DNA from: Oscarella lobularis | Taxonomy: Eukaryota; Porifera; Homoscleromorpha; Homosclerophorida; Oscarellidae | Direction of reading: 5' to 3' | Assembly: GCF_947507565.1 (NCBI RefSeq) | Contig: NC_089185.1 | Location: 434,001-498,000, forward strand | DNA: 64,000 bases | Part shown: positions 46,961 through 57,217 of the stretch, one piece after another | Numbering within the stretch: the first letter of the stretch is position 1 | How the letters are laid out: each line of letters begins with the position of its first letter | Notes under the pieces: model-generated | The model's database searches: none | Told to the model about the DNA's origin: nothing | What the model saw: only the letters and a program-made list of their open reading frames with translations | Translations under genes and position numbers: made by a program

Positions 46961-49263
46961 ATGAGTTACAGTGAGCGGCAGTGCCCCAAGGGTTCCCTCA
47001 AGTCTACCTGCTCAATGAACAGAGAGCCTCGCGGCGAGTTTTCTATCTACACTGCACTGCTATGTGCTGCTACAACATTTGCAATTTGCCAAGGTTACGC
47101 TGGAAAGACTTTTAGACACGAATGTCGCAATGAGTTTGAAATCTAGCAAAGACCGAAACGACGTGTTCTGAATGCCGCCAGCCTCAGAACCCAGACCATG
47201 GGCAATGGATACGAAAAACCGGAAGCGGATCGGAGAGAAAAGCAAAATTCGTTCTGACATGCGACGAAGGCTACATTCCTACGAACCGAGGGGAGACAGT
47301 GGAGGCACCTAACGCCGGCGTCGTGTGTCGCTGCCCTAAAGGAAAATCGGCAATCTGGCCTGGAGCCGATTATCAATGCGCGCGAAACGCCGTCGAGAGT
47401 AAGGACATTTTACAAAGTGAAACGTCGTCCATGCAGAACCGTTTTCCTTTCAATGAGCTCGTTTTATTTCGCCAGGTGGTTACATCGCGTGTGCCGACAC
47501 GCTGTTTCCGCATATCAATAATTCGGAATATTTGAGAATAAACGAGAGCTACGGAGTCGGAGAGTGCCACGACAACTACAAGGTAGAATCGCCGTCGTAC
47601 AACGAGAGTCGAGTGCGAACGAAGTTCAGCCTGACGTGCAACGAGGGATCGTGGGAAAAGATAAAATGCGTCGGTAAGTGAGAGGAAAGCGCGTGCAAAG
47701 CGAGACGACGTCTATAAACAACGGATCTAGAAATACGATGCCGTGAGATTGCCCTAGCAACAGGCACCGTGGCTAAGTTTGTTCAAAGCGTAGCAGGTCG
47801 CTCGTGCGAACGCGAACGCTATAGCGTGGGCAGCTGTGTTGAGCATAAGTGCAGTGCGAATAATTGGGCTTTGATCGCTGTGTGTCTACCCGACGGCGAG
47901 TGGTCGTCGTATCCCGAGCCATGCAGCCGTAAGTAATATCGAATGATAAAAGTGTACAACCAGACACTTTTATTTTGCAGCTACTTCGGCCACTGCACGC
48001 AACAAAGACTGTCGCTCGCCCGATTTTTTTCCAAAATCGGAGAACGCTCAGTTTGTTTTAACTGGCGACGGAACAGCGGTGGCTCTATGCAACAAGAACT
48101 ACCGATTCGACGGAAAGTCGCGGCGCTTTGGCTATTTAGATTGTGTCCAGGGTTGGACTAGGTTCAAGTGCCGAGGCACGTACTATAATGGCCTACGCAA
48201 ATCATTATTGATTAAACAACTCTTCTTTAGAGGTGAAGTGTAAAATAAAGGATCCGCGTTTCGAAACGGATCCCATTCAAATCGCAAAGGCACCGCCTCA
48301 CCCCATTTTACCGGGCTCTCGACTGGAATTAGAATGCTATCCCTCGAAACTACGTTTAGTTCCTAAAAACACGACGATTTGTTTGCCATCAGGCGAATGG
48401 ACGCAACCCGTGCCAAGCACGTGTATAGGTAAACAATTAAAATGCGCTACTCGAGATTCTGAACCTACACGTGCAGAACCAAACCGACGTTGTACCCATC
48501 CCCAGCTCGAGTCGCCCAGGGCACATCAACCGGTCATCGCAAATGCACCAAACATTCAGGATGATGGACACTCGCCAAGTACTCGACTTGTCTGGTCGTG
48601 CGGCAGGGGATACGCAGAAACCGGTTTTACTCAAGTCTGCAACGGACTAACCGGACTGTGGGAACCGCCAGTCATCCCGGCTTGCACTCCAGGTGAGTCC
48701 CTTTACACTTGTGCTTGAGTCGACTAAGACACTTTGCTCTGAAGTTGTCCACTGCCCGTTTTCCAAAAGTATGATCCTCAATGATTCGAATTCTATCCCA
48801 ACTATTAAAAACGCGGAGTCGGTGACGTTTCGCGTGGGGGAAAATATAACGTTTACGTGCAAAAACACTTCCTACTACCACTACCGGGGCGAGGCGACGT
48901 GGACGTGCACAGAAAAGCAAACGTGGGATGTAGGCACTCAGGCTTTCACGTGCAGGAGAAGTAAGCAGTAGGCTTAGGGTATTCAATGCAGACCAAATGT
49001 TCAATTGCATTGCTTCCTAGTCTACAGACCGTGCTCGCTTCCCAAAGAAGCAGGCGCGACTGTGCTGATGAATGGTTACTCAATCAAAGTCAAGCCGTGC
49101 AAACGAGGAAAAGGGCGACCCACTTTGAAGGCAAATACAACGCTAACTTGCCAAGAAAATGGGTTAACCAAACCGCGGTACGAATTCTGTGAACGTTGTC
49201 GGAATCTTAAAGGATCCCTGTGCGGTGAGCGTTTACAGCGTCTCGTTTCACTAATCTATAGCT
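46961..49263 (+). CDS. Secreted multi-sushi (CCP) protein
   Basis: A hydrophobic stretch (FSIYTALLCAATTFAIC) forms a signal peptide; the internal ATG at 47015 would give a more usual length. About eight cysteine-framed modules follow, each on its own exon or two: CSECRQPQNPDHGQW, CADTLFPHINNSEY, CREIALATGTVAK, CRSPDFFPKSENAQF, CKIKDPRFETDP, CTHPQLESPRAHQP, CPFSKSMILNDSNS and CSLPKEAGATVLMNG. Each ends with a W- or C-containing closure such as GEWTQPVPSTC or LWEPPVIPAC. Spacing is sushi-like but irregular, so some may be divergent. No transmembrane or lectin module was recognised. The end is uncertain: an unspliced frame stops at 49263; splicing onward gives a stop near 49310. Role unknown; such proteins act in adhesion or complement-like recognition. 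Confidence 0.75.
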
Positions 49264-49612
49264 AGCTATCTTCCGCTTTATACGCTATAGAAACGCAAAC
49301 TAACTTCTAAGCAAGTTTCGGTTACTTCAGAACGAAGAAACTAGATAGTTAGTATGTTATGATGTACGACGTAAAGCAGTCTGTTTGAGTATAAGAAACA
49401 GTAAAGCAACGTTACAGCTGTACCTGGCCAATTCTTCCAAAATGAGACCCCATACGATTACGGCGACAATAACGGCACTAAGGACCATGTACCAAAAACT
49501 AATTAGGGCGCCCGGGCTTCAGCAAAACGTGCGCATGCCATATAAAATCGCCTCTGATTTGGCGTTGAAGTCAATGTATGTACAGTACGCGTACCTTGAC
49601 CACGTAGGTGTC
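49264..49612. other. Convergent 3' interval, sushi gene / FAM76
   Basis: About 350 bp between the two inferred stop codons. It should hold both 3' UTRs. A plus-strand open frame crosses it but is judged a shadow of the FAM76 last exon. Confidence 0.4.
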
Positions 49613-50966
49613 TTAGGTGCTTGTCTTCTTCTTGCCTGGCTGTCGCTGTAGAGCCCTTCTTTGTGACTTAAAAAGATTAGATACATCACACCTGTGTTTG
49701 CATGAACGGTATAAGAATACCAGAAGTGCTTCAGACTTCTCCTTGCTCTCTTTTTGAAGGGTGACTATCTTTTGCCTATAGCTCTTTTCCGTTTGATTGA
49801 GCTGAGCTTTGAGTTCAAAAATCTTTTTTTAAAAAATCGAGTCGTTTTAGAATGGATTAACACCGTTTCATACTAGTTTGTCTTTTTTAAATATCTCCTG
49901 ATCTTTCTGCTGCACAGCTCTCTTCAAATCAGCCACCTATGGCACGTTTCACGCCATCAATTTCAACAACTAATCCTCTCCTACCTCTTCATTCAGCTGA
50001 GAAACTCTTAATACGCTATCCGCTTGAAGTACGGATTCTCTAAAGTCTTTGATGTCACCAATAAACTAAACTGGAAAATTAGTGTCATACAATGACACCG
50101 GAACTCGATCTGTGGTTGTTGACTCTGAGGCCCTCGAATCAACGTCGGTAGAATCATTATCAGTGCCGTGCTTTATCCGTGTGCTTCTAAGAGAGTTAAT
50201 TTGAAGGCAATTGTTCAATAATTCTCCTCAAATACTCTGAATTATGCTTTTCTTTGTCTTTCATTGGCCTTTTCTTTTCTCGATGAAGCTTCCTTTTATA
50301 TTCCATTGTGCACAACATACACAAAATCTTTCCACCGACCTGAGCACGCCACACAGGATTTTAATTAAATGCTTGTGAGACTGCTACTAATATAAGCTAA
50401 CCTTCTGTCGTCTGTCCGCTTCCTTGATAAAAGCAGACTGCTTGTCGCACATTTCGCATTTCACAGGATTTCCGTACTTCTTTTTCGAAGATTCGCATCT
50501 AAAGGACTCATCAAGTCAGAAAGAAAAGAAAACACATCTCAGGTTCTCTACCTTCTGCAGGGCTGCGAGCCGAACGCGGACGGCAAAAGACAGTAGATGC
50601 ACTTCGCGGGCTAAAGACGCGACATAAGAAGGAGAAAATTCACGCAAGAGAGACGCTCTACCTGTCCGTAGAGCTGGACGTTCATTTGGCATTCGACGCA
50701 CGCAACGTTTCGCTTATCTGTCCCATTTCTTTAAAAATTCGTCAAAGAGTACCCAAAAGTATCGGCGCGACTTCTCACTTGGCGCGAAATTCGACTCTGC
50801 AGTACTTGCAGAGTACTGACGGGAACATTTGGCGGCATGCCTGTACGTTGGGAGCCTTTAGAGAATCGAGGAATGTTGTGCCATGTTTATTAACCTTGCA
50901 GAGACTTTGCGTGGTCGATAATTCGTGTTCGGAGCACGACTTTTTGCATTGTTTGCAAACAGACAT
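49613..50966 (-). CDS. FAM76: FAM76 family protein
   Basis: Conserved eukaryotic protein of unknown biochemical role with many CxxC pairs and a C-terminal coiled coil. Start MSVCKQCKKSCSEHELSTTQSLCK aligns with the FAM76 N-terminus. Later exons give VLCKYCRVEFRAK, CVECQMNVQLYG, KCIYCLLPSAFGSQPCRRC, ESSKKKYGNPVKCEMCDKQ and ILCMLCTMEYKRKLH, in the family order. The coiled coil near 49740-49830 has LKAQLNQTEKSYRQ and VTLQKESKEKSEALL, and the tail is RRALQRQPGKKKTST with TAA at 49613-49615. The last intron is optional because both spliced and unspliced reads stay in frame. Vertebrate FAM76B has a poly-His tract; none is seen here. Confidence 0.9.
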
Positions 50967-51179
50967 GTCGCTACTAGCGCGCGCAAGGTCGTTGCTTGCC
51001 GATTTTTTCCTGCAACAGGAAAGCGATTCCAGATTCAAAGAGGCACTCAGATTGATAACTAGCGCTTCTGTGCCTAATTCGATTAGTTCTGCTTAGCCCC
51101 AAATCGCTTTCAACGCAAAATATTAGATTCAGTCCGGGCTCTTCACTTGATATAAATTTGTCTGTGTGTAGTGGTCTCC
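50967..51179. promoter_or_regulatory. Head-to-head spacer, FAM76 / DYNLT1
   Basis: Start codons of the two divergent genes are 213 bp apart, so a shared or overlapping promoter is likely. No specific site was recognised. Confidence 0.45.
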
Positions 51180-51741
51180 ATGGACGAATTTCAGTCACCA
51201 GAAGAGGTACAACTCGCCCGAACCGACCTAAACATGCATTAGAGTGTTGTTCCAGACGAGTTTCGTCGTCGACGAAGTCAGTTCGATCATAAAAGAGGTG
51301 AGTCCGAAGACGATCGAATAAAAACGAGTCAAACGACGTCGTCTTGAAACGCTAGTCGGTCGAAAGCGTTGTGGGAAGCAGTCTTTATCAGCACAATAAG
51401 GTAAATCAGTGGACTTCGAACGTCGTCGAGCAGTGCCTCGGTCAATTGACAAAACTCGGAAAACCGTTCAAATACATAGGTACATAGATACAGGAAAAGT
51501 ATTATCTTTATTCATTCTTACTGATTCTTTTAGTGAGCTGCGTTATTATGCAGAAAAATGGTGCTGGTCTTCATACTGCGGCCTCTTGCTTTTGGGACAG
51601 TACCACGGACGGTATTTAGCTTTGATTGAAAATTGACGATTTTTAAAAATTTTCCTCGTTTTTTTCATAGGAAGTTGTACTGTCAGATGGGAGAATAAGT
51701 CAATGTATTGCATCGTCAGCGTGTTTGGTCTTGCCATATAA
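51180..51741 (+). CDS. DYNLT1: Dynein light chain Tctex-type 1
   Basis: Cytoplasmic dynein light chain that binds the intermediate chain and cargo. Five exons: 51180-51206, 51256-51297, 51356-51479, 51534-51611 and 51671-51741. Together they encode 113 residues plus stop, the same length as the human protein. Sequence landmarks are [78 protein letters not shown] and [16 protein letters not shown]. Nearly every segment matches DYNLT1. All introns are 48-59 nt with GT-AG ends. An AATAAA follows at 51840-51845. Confidence 0.98.
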
Positions 51742-51839
51742 GAACGAGAAAGGAAGACGTCTTGTCTTTTTATAATTTAGTCACGCCGCGGTACGTTAGC
51801 TTTGTCGTGTTGCCTACACTATAGTACGCATTATTCGAA

Positions 51840-51845
51840 AATAAA
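51840..51845 (+). terminator. AATAAA poly(A) signal after DYNLT1
   Basis: Canonical hexamer 99 nt after the DYNLT1 stop and 70 nt before the next start codon on the same strand. Confidence 0.5.
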
Positions 51846-51914
51846 AAATTGAAGGCGTGGCTTACGTCATGCGTCGTTGATATTGACTGCGGTAGCCGTT
51901 CCTAAGCGACGGAT

Positions 51915-52778
51915 ATGGGCTGTGGTTCGTCTACACGGTCTTTCGCTGCTATTTCGGCAAAGAAGAGCCCTGTAGTTATTGTATCTGCTCGAGGAGATGA
52001 TGACGTGCAAAGTGGAGAAAGTCGAGCCACTGAGCAGTTGGAGGAATCACCTGTGCCTCTTCCCAGCCAAAAAGACGAGACTTGCGCTCAAATCTACGAT
52101 AAGCAAAAGAATCGTGAGCAGGCTAACGTAGACGCCGAAAGCAGCAGCAGCAGCAGGCCTGCCGAAGAAGAGCAAAAGGATTGTCAGATTCGTCAACAAG
52201 AAATGAAGCGCCCAGAAAGCGCCAAACCTGAAATTAGTCAATTGAAAAATACCCAAGAGGCAGAAATGGTAGCGGAAGATCAAAATAACGAACCCAAAGC
52301 GGTACCAGAAAATGGTAACGAGGTGAAAACTGTGACGAGAGAACCACAATATGAACACCAAAGAGAAATTGTATCAGAAATTACTCCTCGGCAAGAGAGT
52401 TCTGCTGACAACTCGGAAAATCGACAGAAAACTCCAGAGACTCCACATAGAAGCAGAAGAACTGACGTCATGGTAACACCTAATAATTCAAATCAATTGG
52501 AAGACAAAGTCAAGCCAAAGGACCTCATATACCATTCTGTATTGCCTCGTACCAGTAGACAGGCTGAAGCCTCTTCAAAGAGCTACGCCAGATCTCCCAA
52601 AATTCAAAGACTCCAAGTTTCGTGTGGTTTCATAGAGGATGATCGAACCCTAGGCGGACAAGCAGAAGCGTCACCAACGAGCTACGCCAGATCTCCAAAA
52701 ATTCGAAAACTTCAAGTTTCATGTGGCTTCATCGATGATGACGACTATACGAGGCTATCTGGAATAATACCAATTTAG
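51915..52778 (+). CDS. Orphan MGCGSS acylated protein, intronless
   Basis: Single open frame of 287 codons. It opens MGCGSSTRSF, a strong N-myristoylation context (Gly2, Ser6) with Cys3 as a likely palmitoylation site, so membrane attachment is expected. Residues about 30-200 are low complexity, rich in Glu, Gln, Ser and Pro. The C-terminal 75 residues contain two copies of a unit of about 31 residues: QAEAS..SYARSPKI..LQVSCGFI.DD, starting near 52560 and 52660. The protein ends LSGIIPI. I do not recognise a family. The N-terminus resembles ciliary or membrane-anchored acyl proteins such as cystin only in the acylation signal. Its stop is 39 bp from the USP16/45 stop on the other strand. Confidence 0.8.
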   Translation: MGCGSSTRSFAAISAKKSPVVIVSARGDDDVQSGESRATEQLEESPVPLPSQKDETCAQIYDKQKNREQANVDAESSSSSRPAEEEQKDCQIRQQEMKRPESAKPEISQLKNTQEAEMVAEDQNNEPKAVPENGNEVKTVTREPQYEHQREIVSEITPRQESSADNSENRQKTPETPHRSRRTDVMVTPNNSNQLEDKVKPKDLIYHSVLPRTSRQAEASSKSYARSPKIQRLQVSCGFIEDDRTLGGQAEASPTSYARSPKIRKLQVSCGFIDDDDYTRLSGIIPI

Positions 52779-52781
52779 CAA

Positions 52782-52787
52782 AATAAA
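52782..52787 (+). terminator. AATAAA just after the MGCGSS gene
   Basis: The hexamer begins three bases after the TAG stop at 52776-52778. It would place the 3' end inside the USP16/45 last exon on the opposite strand. Confidence 0.5.
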
Positions 52788-52817
52788 CAATACAAATCAT
52801 ACAATGCCGTTCACAAG

Positions 52818-55800
52818 TCAGACTCGTTCATAGAACAAGAGAAACGCCTGGGAATTGCTCACAACCTCTGGAGAGACAAGTCGAACGGCAGAATCACTTA
52901 CGTAGTACCACTGATCCCTGGCGGAGCTGGCGGCGGCGGCGGCAGCGGCGGTCTCCGCCTCCGCTTTTTCTCCACCGGGAAGACGGGACACGAAACGAAG
53001 CTGGGGAGGATTCGCTCGGGTTTTGACGTATGCGGTGTAGTGTCCACTTCGCAAGGAGCCGCTGTGTTCAACGACGCCGTAGAGAGAGTAGCGCACTTTG
53101 CCGTCGCTATCCAAGTCGACCTATAAATTAAACGCGTTGGGGCTTCTATTTTTAAAATACACGTATGTCACGATGCGTGCCTACTTCCGCTTTAGAGCTG
53201 CAGAACGACGTCACGTCGAGAACGAAGGGGAACGAAACGTGTTGGCTGACCTTGCGAAGGAAGTAGCCGGACTGGTGAAAGCGTTTCAGGTGCAACGTCA
53301 AGACTGGCGGCAGTGTCCACAAAAGGAGCTGTTTCGTTGCTATGGAGTATACCATGGAAGGTGGCTGCTTTTTCGTTGACTTTTCAGAAGAGGAGTCGTC
53401 TTCGTCTTCGTCGGCGGAACCTGGCTCCGCGACTTCTTCTTCGTCGCTTTCTGCTCGCGACGTTGCTCGTTTGGTGCACGTCGCACAGCCGAACTTATTT
53501 ACCCCGTCCAGCACTTCCTCGGCGCAGAACCAAGCCAGCGAGTTTTCCAAGGAAAACTGTCCGGGCTGTGGTGGTTGCAGCGGAGATAGAGTGGAAGAAT
53601 GAGGAACGTCTGCAACTGCTGCCGTTGCTACAGCGCTTTCGTTCACTTCACTTGCAGCTTCTTCTTCTTCTTCTTCTTCGTGCTGACTTTGGTCCTTCGC
53701 TTCATCCGCTTCAATGGATTTGTCATCGTCCTTTGGCTCTTCATTCGCATTCTCTTCCTCTGGCGTTTGAACTGGTGCGTCTTCTAATGGGGCGCTTTCC
53801 TCTCCTCCGTTCAAATTCAACTGTTTCATTCCATCTACTATCGTTGCATTTCCTTCCTCTTCCTCTGGCGTTTGAACTGATGGATCTTCTTCCAATGGGG
53901 TGCCTTCCTCTCCTCCGTTCGAATTCAACTGTTTCGTGCTATCTACTATCGTTTCAGAGCCCTCTACTATCGTTGCATCAGAGCCCTCTTCTTGTCTTTC
54001 ATCCTGAGGACTCTTTGGCTCTTCTTCCTCACCTGTTTTGGCAGTCACCTGAGAACCTTTCTCGCCCATTTCCTCGTCGTCATTACAAACCGATTCAGAA
54101 GCAGAGTTACCTCTAGTCCTCTTTGATTTCTAAAAAAATGCTCAAAAGAGAGTGAGATCAATCCTTTGTGCGCTAACCTTCCGTTTTTCTCGATCCATTT
54201 TCTTTTTCTGGTACTTAGAAGGCTTTTGACTTTGAGGTGCCGGTGACGCATGAGTAGCGTCGTCGGAGTGTTTCGTGTCTTTTCCTCCTCTTCCTCCTCC
54301 CCCTAACGTTACGTTTCTCTTAGAGCCGATTTGATTGCGCTTCAACTGCACGAAAAAATTCAAATTCAGAAAAATCGAGTATCAAGCTTCAATTACGCCG
54401 TCGTCACGAATTGGCAATGATAAATCGAGGAAAGACTCAACCACTGCAGAAGCCTACAGCAACAAAACAACAACTCTTCGCTTGAATCAAAAAATGAATG
54501 GATCCATTATACAGTGTGACATTCTTGACAAACGACAGTGCTACTGAGCTTTCCTCCAAATATGACATCTACAAAAGTAGACGTATTGATTTCGGCATAG
54601 TGCTCTAAAAAATCAAAGACGTTTTATAAGATTTTCTCACAATAACTCTGGCTAACCTTTTAATACTGCATCTTCAGCCTTGCCACCATAGTGAGAACGA
54701 ACACTTGCTCTCAGCCTCTACAAGATATTGAATTTTGGCCATTACCTCGGTGCTACAAGAGACTAAAGGCAAACCCTTATTTCATCCACTTTCAAAGCAT
54801 CTAAAAGATGTCTCAACAATTCCTGACTGTCCTGCTGTTGATAACCGCGAAATCGTTGAGCCCTGGACAGACCGAATCATTCTCATTAGTACAAATGTAG
54901 AGAGATGGTCAGAACCTCTTGCATATGGCATCAAATAGAAGTCTTGGACTAATTGCCTTCTGTTTAGCAGCAGAAAAAAACGATGTGTACAGACAATTCA
55001 ACGGAGTCGTCAACACATTGTAAGAATCCACAGATGGAACCACCTCAACAGGTGAACCCTAAGATATCCGTCCCGTCAAGAAATCCAGCAAGGAAGTCCT
55101 ACTGCACCTCTTTCAACGTCAACATTCGGGGACGTTGCAAGCTCTCTGGCGAGACAGCATAACGAAGCAGAGGTGTCTGCAAGAGATTCTGTTGCAAATG
55201 ATTAGACAAGATAAATGATAATCAGATATGTAGACTCTTGCCTGCATGACAGCATTAAAAAAGCACGTATTGCCGAGATTCATAAGGCCCTGACACAAAG
55301 ATCTAATATACAGAAAGTCGCCTGTGACTGTAGCAACCTTTACTGAGCCACTCAGTGCGAGCTCAGACTTTGCTTCACTTCGAACGCACCCTTCGGAGGC
55401 TATGACCCATCATTACAAATGTCAATATATTATGAAGAAAAAATACTCACTAGCCGTTTTATGTAGCCCGAGCTCTTTTCGTAGACTGCATATGCAGTCA
55501 GTCAGAGCAGACGCTTCCCTGAGCTCATCATCGCAAGCATAGCACCTAGCACATTTAGGTAACAGCCTTATAGTGAGAAAAATGAGTCCCAACCATATCT
55601 GCCACGTGGAAAGATTGACAACGATAGGGTGATCGATCCCGTTTTTATTGTGCTGAAGGGCGTGCTGTGCCTCGCTCTGTCGGGAGCATCCCTGAAGCGG
55701 CGGTCAAAAAAAGGGAAAAATTAAATTCACTACCGGTATTTTTTTTTCGAGTACCGTTTGACCACACTTGAGGCAAAGGCACAGCTCCGCGTCGGCGACA

Positions 55801-56095
55801 TCTCGCTTGGGTGAATGCGCATTTTGATTTTCCTGTTTCGTTCTCGCCCGCTTCTCGCACTCCTTTTTACGACCGGATCGAGTGAACCGTTCGGGCTGTG
55901 TCTATTCTTACCGAGCACGTTTTTAATTGCGATCGTTTCAGCTTCTTTATGACTTTCGGGTCGGTCCCTTTTTTGACGTGAGGACACTGCGGTTCTACAC
56001 CCCATCGAGTCGCGAATCCCAAAATAGTACACCAAAGCGCATTGCTTACGCGTGTTAGAATTGCCTTTCTTCTTCTGCTTACTCTTCTTGCCCAT
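52818..56095 (-). CDS. Ubiquitin-specific protease, USP16/USP45 type
   Basis: Deubiquitinase with an N-terminal ZnF-UBP. Start MGKKSKQKKKGN, then CPHVKKGTDPKVIKKLK, TCSECEKRARTK and LCLCLKCGQTGCSRQSEAQHA. Catalytic Cys box LMNLGNTCFFNAVMQ near 55265; QQDSQELLRHLLDALK near 54810; TFVDVIFGGKLSSTVVCQEC near 54570; VVESFLDLSLPIRDDG near 54430. A long acidic insert (53550-54070) contains a duplicated unit with KQLN.NGGEE. Then SLENSLAWFCAEEVLDG, LPPVLTLHLKRFHQSGYFLRK, and His box GVVEHSGSLRSGHYTAYVK near 53035, ending AFLLFYERV. Catalytic Cys and His are present. KQLNLNGG in the insert recalls USP16 more than USP45. An Ala run near the C-terminus is unusual. Confidence 0.95.
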
Positions 56096-56211
56096 TTTTT
56101 CCGAATCCTGAATCCGGGTGACGAAGTGAAGTCATAACCACCTGACCGCAGCCTACATAGATTAATAAATCGTCACGTCACTTTGGCTTTGTTGTTGCGT
56201 CCTCGCCAAAA
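56096..56211. promoter_or_regulatory. Head-to-head spacer, USP16/45 / YJU2
   Basis: The two start codons are 116 bp apart in divergent orientation. A bidirectional promoter is likely. No motif was recognised. Confidence 0.45.
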
Positions 56212-57084
56212 ATGACGGAAAGAAAGGTTCTGAACAAGTATTTCCCGCCGGATTTCGATCCGAAAAAGATCCCGCGAATGCACATGTCGCGCGATCGCCA
56301 GTACGTGATTCGCATCATGGCCCCGTTCTCGATGCAATGCAACACGTGCGGCGAGTACATCTACAAGGGCAAAAAGTTCAACGCGAGACGAGAAACGTCG
56401 CTCAACGAAACGTATTTGGGCCTACGCATCTATCGCTTCTACATCCGCTGTCCTCGTTGCGTGTCCGAAGTCGCTTTCAAGACCGATCCCGAGCACTGCG
56501 ATTACATTTGCGAAGGGGGAGCCACTCGCACGTTCGAGGCGCAGAAGATCGCCGACGCCGACGACAAGCGCTTGGAAGCGGAACGCGAGGAGGAGGAGAT
56601 GAGTAATCCAATGAAAGCGCTGGAGAATCGCACGAAAGAGTCGAAACGGGAGATGGATATATTGGACGCGTTGGAGGAGATTAAGGATCAGAATGCTCGC
56701 TTTTCGAAGGTCGAGTACGAGGACTTGCTGACGAGAAACCGGGAGTTTGAAGACATCGTTGCCAAGCGAGAGGAGGAGGAGGAGGAGGCCATGGTAAAGG
56801 CCGTCTTTGGGACCGACTCCACGTTTGTTAGGCGAATTCAGGATGATTCCGATGAGGAAGAGGAGGCTGTGGCGGGTAAGAGGACGAAGAATTCGGGAGG
56901 AAACCCCACTGACGTTTTGGCTGAAAAAACTGAACCAGCTGCAAAGAAATCAAAGATGATAGGAGTGCTGGTGAAGAAAAAGGCAAAAGACCCACCAGCA
57001 GCAGCACCACCACCAGTGAAGAACTCAGGATTGAGCTTGTTAGGTGGGTACGAGGGTAGTAGTAGCAGTGATGAAAATGATTGA
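56212..57084 (+). CDS. YJU2: Splicing factor YJU2 (CCDC94)
   Basis: Spliceosome step-one factor that stabilises the branch helix. It is a single uninterrupted exon of 290 codons, unusual among intron-rich neighbours. The N-terminal conserved region includes [36 protein letters not shown] and a zinc-binding set CNTC...CPRC, followed by [15 protein letters not shown] and TRTFEA. Then [18 protein letters not shown] and a charged coiled coil with [16 protein letters not shown]. The C-terminus has acidic and basic low-complexity runs, ending [13 protein letters not shown]. Length and motif order fit the family. Confidence 0.97.
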   Translation: MTERKVLNKYFPPDFDPKKIPRMHMSRDRQYVIRIMAPFSMQCNTCGEYIYKGKKFNARRETSLNETYLGLRIYRFYIRCPRCVSEVAFKTDPEHCDYICEGGATRTFEAQKIADADDKRLEAEREEEEMSNPMKALENRTKESKREMDILDALEEIKDQNARFSKVEYEDLLTRNREFEDIVAKREEEEEEAMVKAVFGTDSTFVRRIQDDSDEEEEAVAGKRTKNSGGNPTDVLAEKTEPAAKKSKMIGVLVKKKAKDPPAAAPPPVKNSGLSLLGGYEGSSSSDEND

Positions 57085-57169
57085 TTTGTACATTTGACTG
57101 ATGTACGCTGACCCACACCTAAAATCAAAGCTTTTACCAGAGGTACAGTATGTGCACTAGAGATACCTC

Positions 57170-57181
57170 AATAAAAATAAA
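57170..57181 (+). terminator. Tandem AATAAA signals between YJU2 and GART
   Basis: Two AATAAA hexamers (57170-57175 and 57176-57181) lie about 86 nt after the YJU2 stop and about 37 nt before the GART start codon. They very likely end the YJU2 transcript, leaving minimal room for a GART promoter. Confidence 0.75.
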
Positions 57182-57217
57182 TGAATTGTAAAAGCTGACG
57201 TACCACGTGGTTTTGAA

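Noticed and set aside
49385-49651. Plus-strand ORF ending in a hydrophobic tail (GVLGACLLLAWLSL) that looks like a GPI-anchor signal for the sushi gene
   Set aside because: It overlaps the minus-strand FAM76 last exons, whose family-matching tail uses the same bases. No splice path from the sushi exons into this frame was convincing.
51228-51737. Two minus-strand ORFs (51228-51452 and 51546-51737)
   Set aside because: They are antisense shadows of DYNLT1, whose five exons give an exact 113-residue match to the family.
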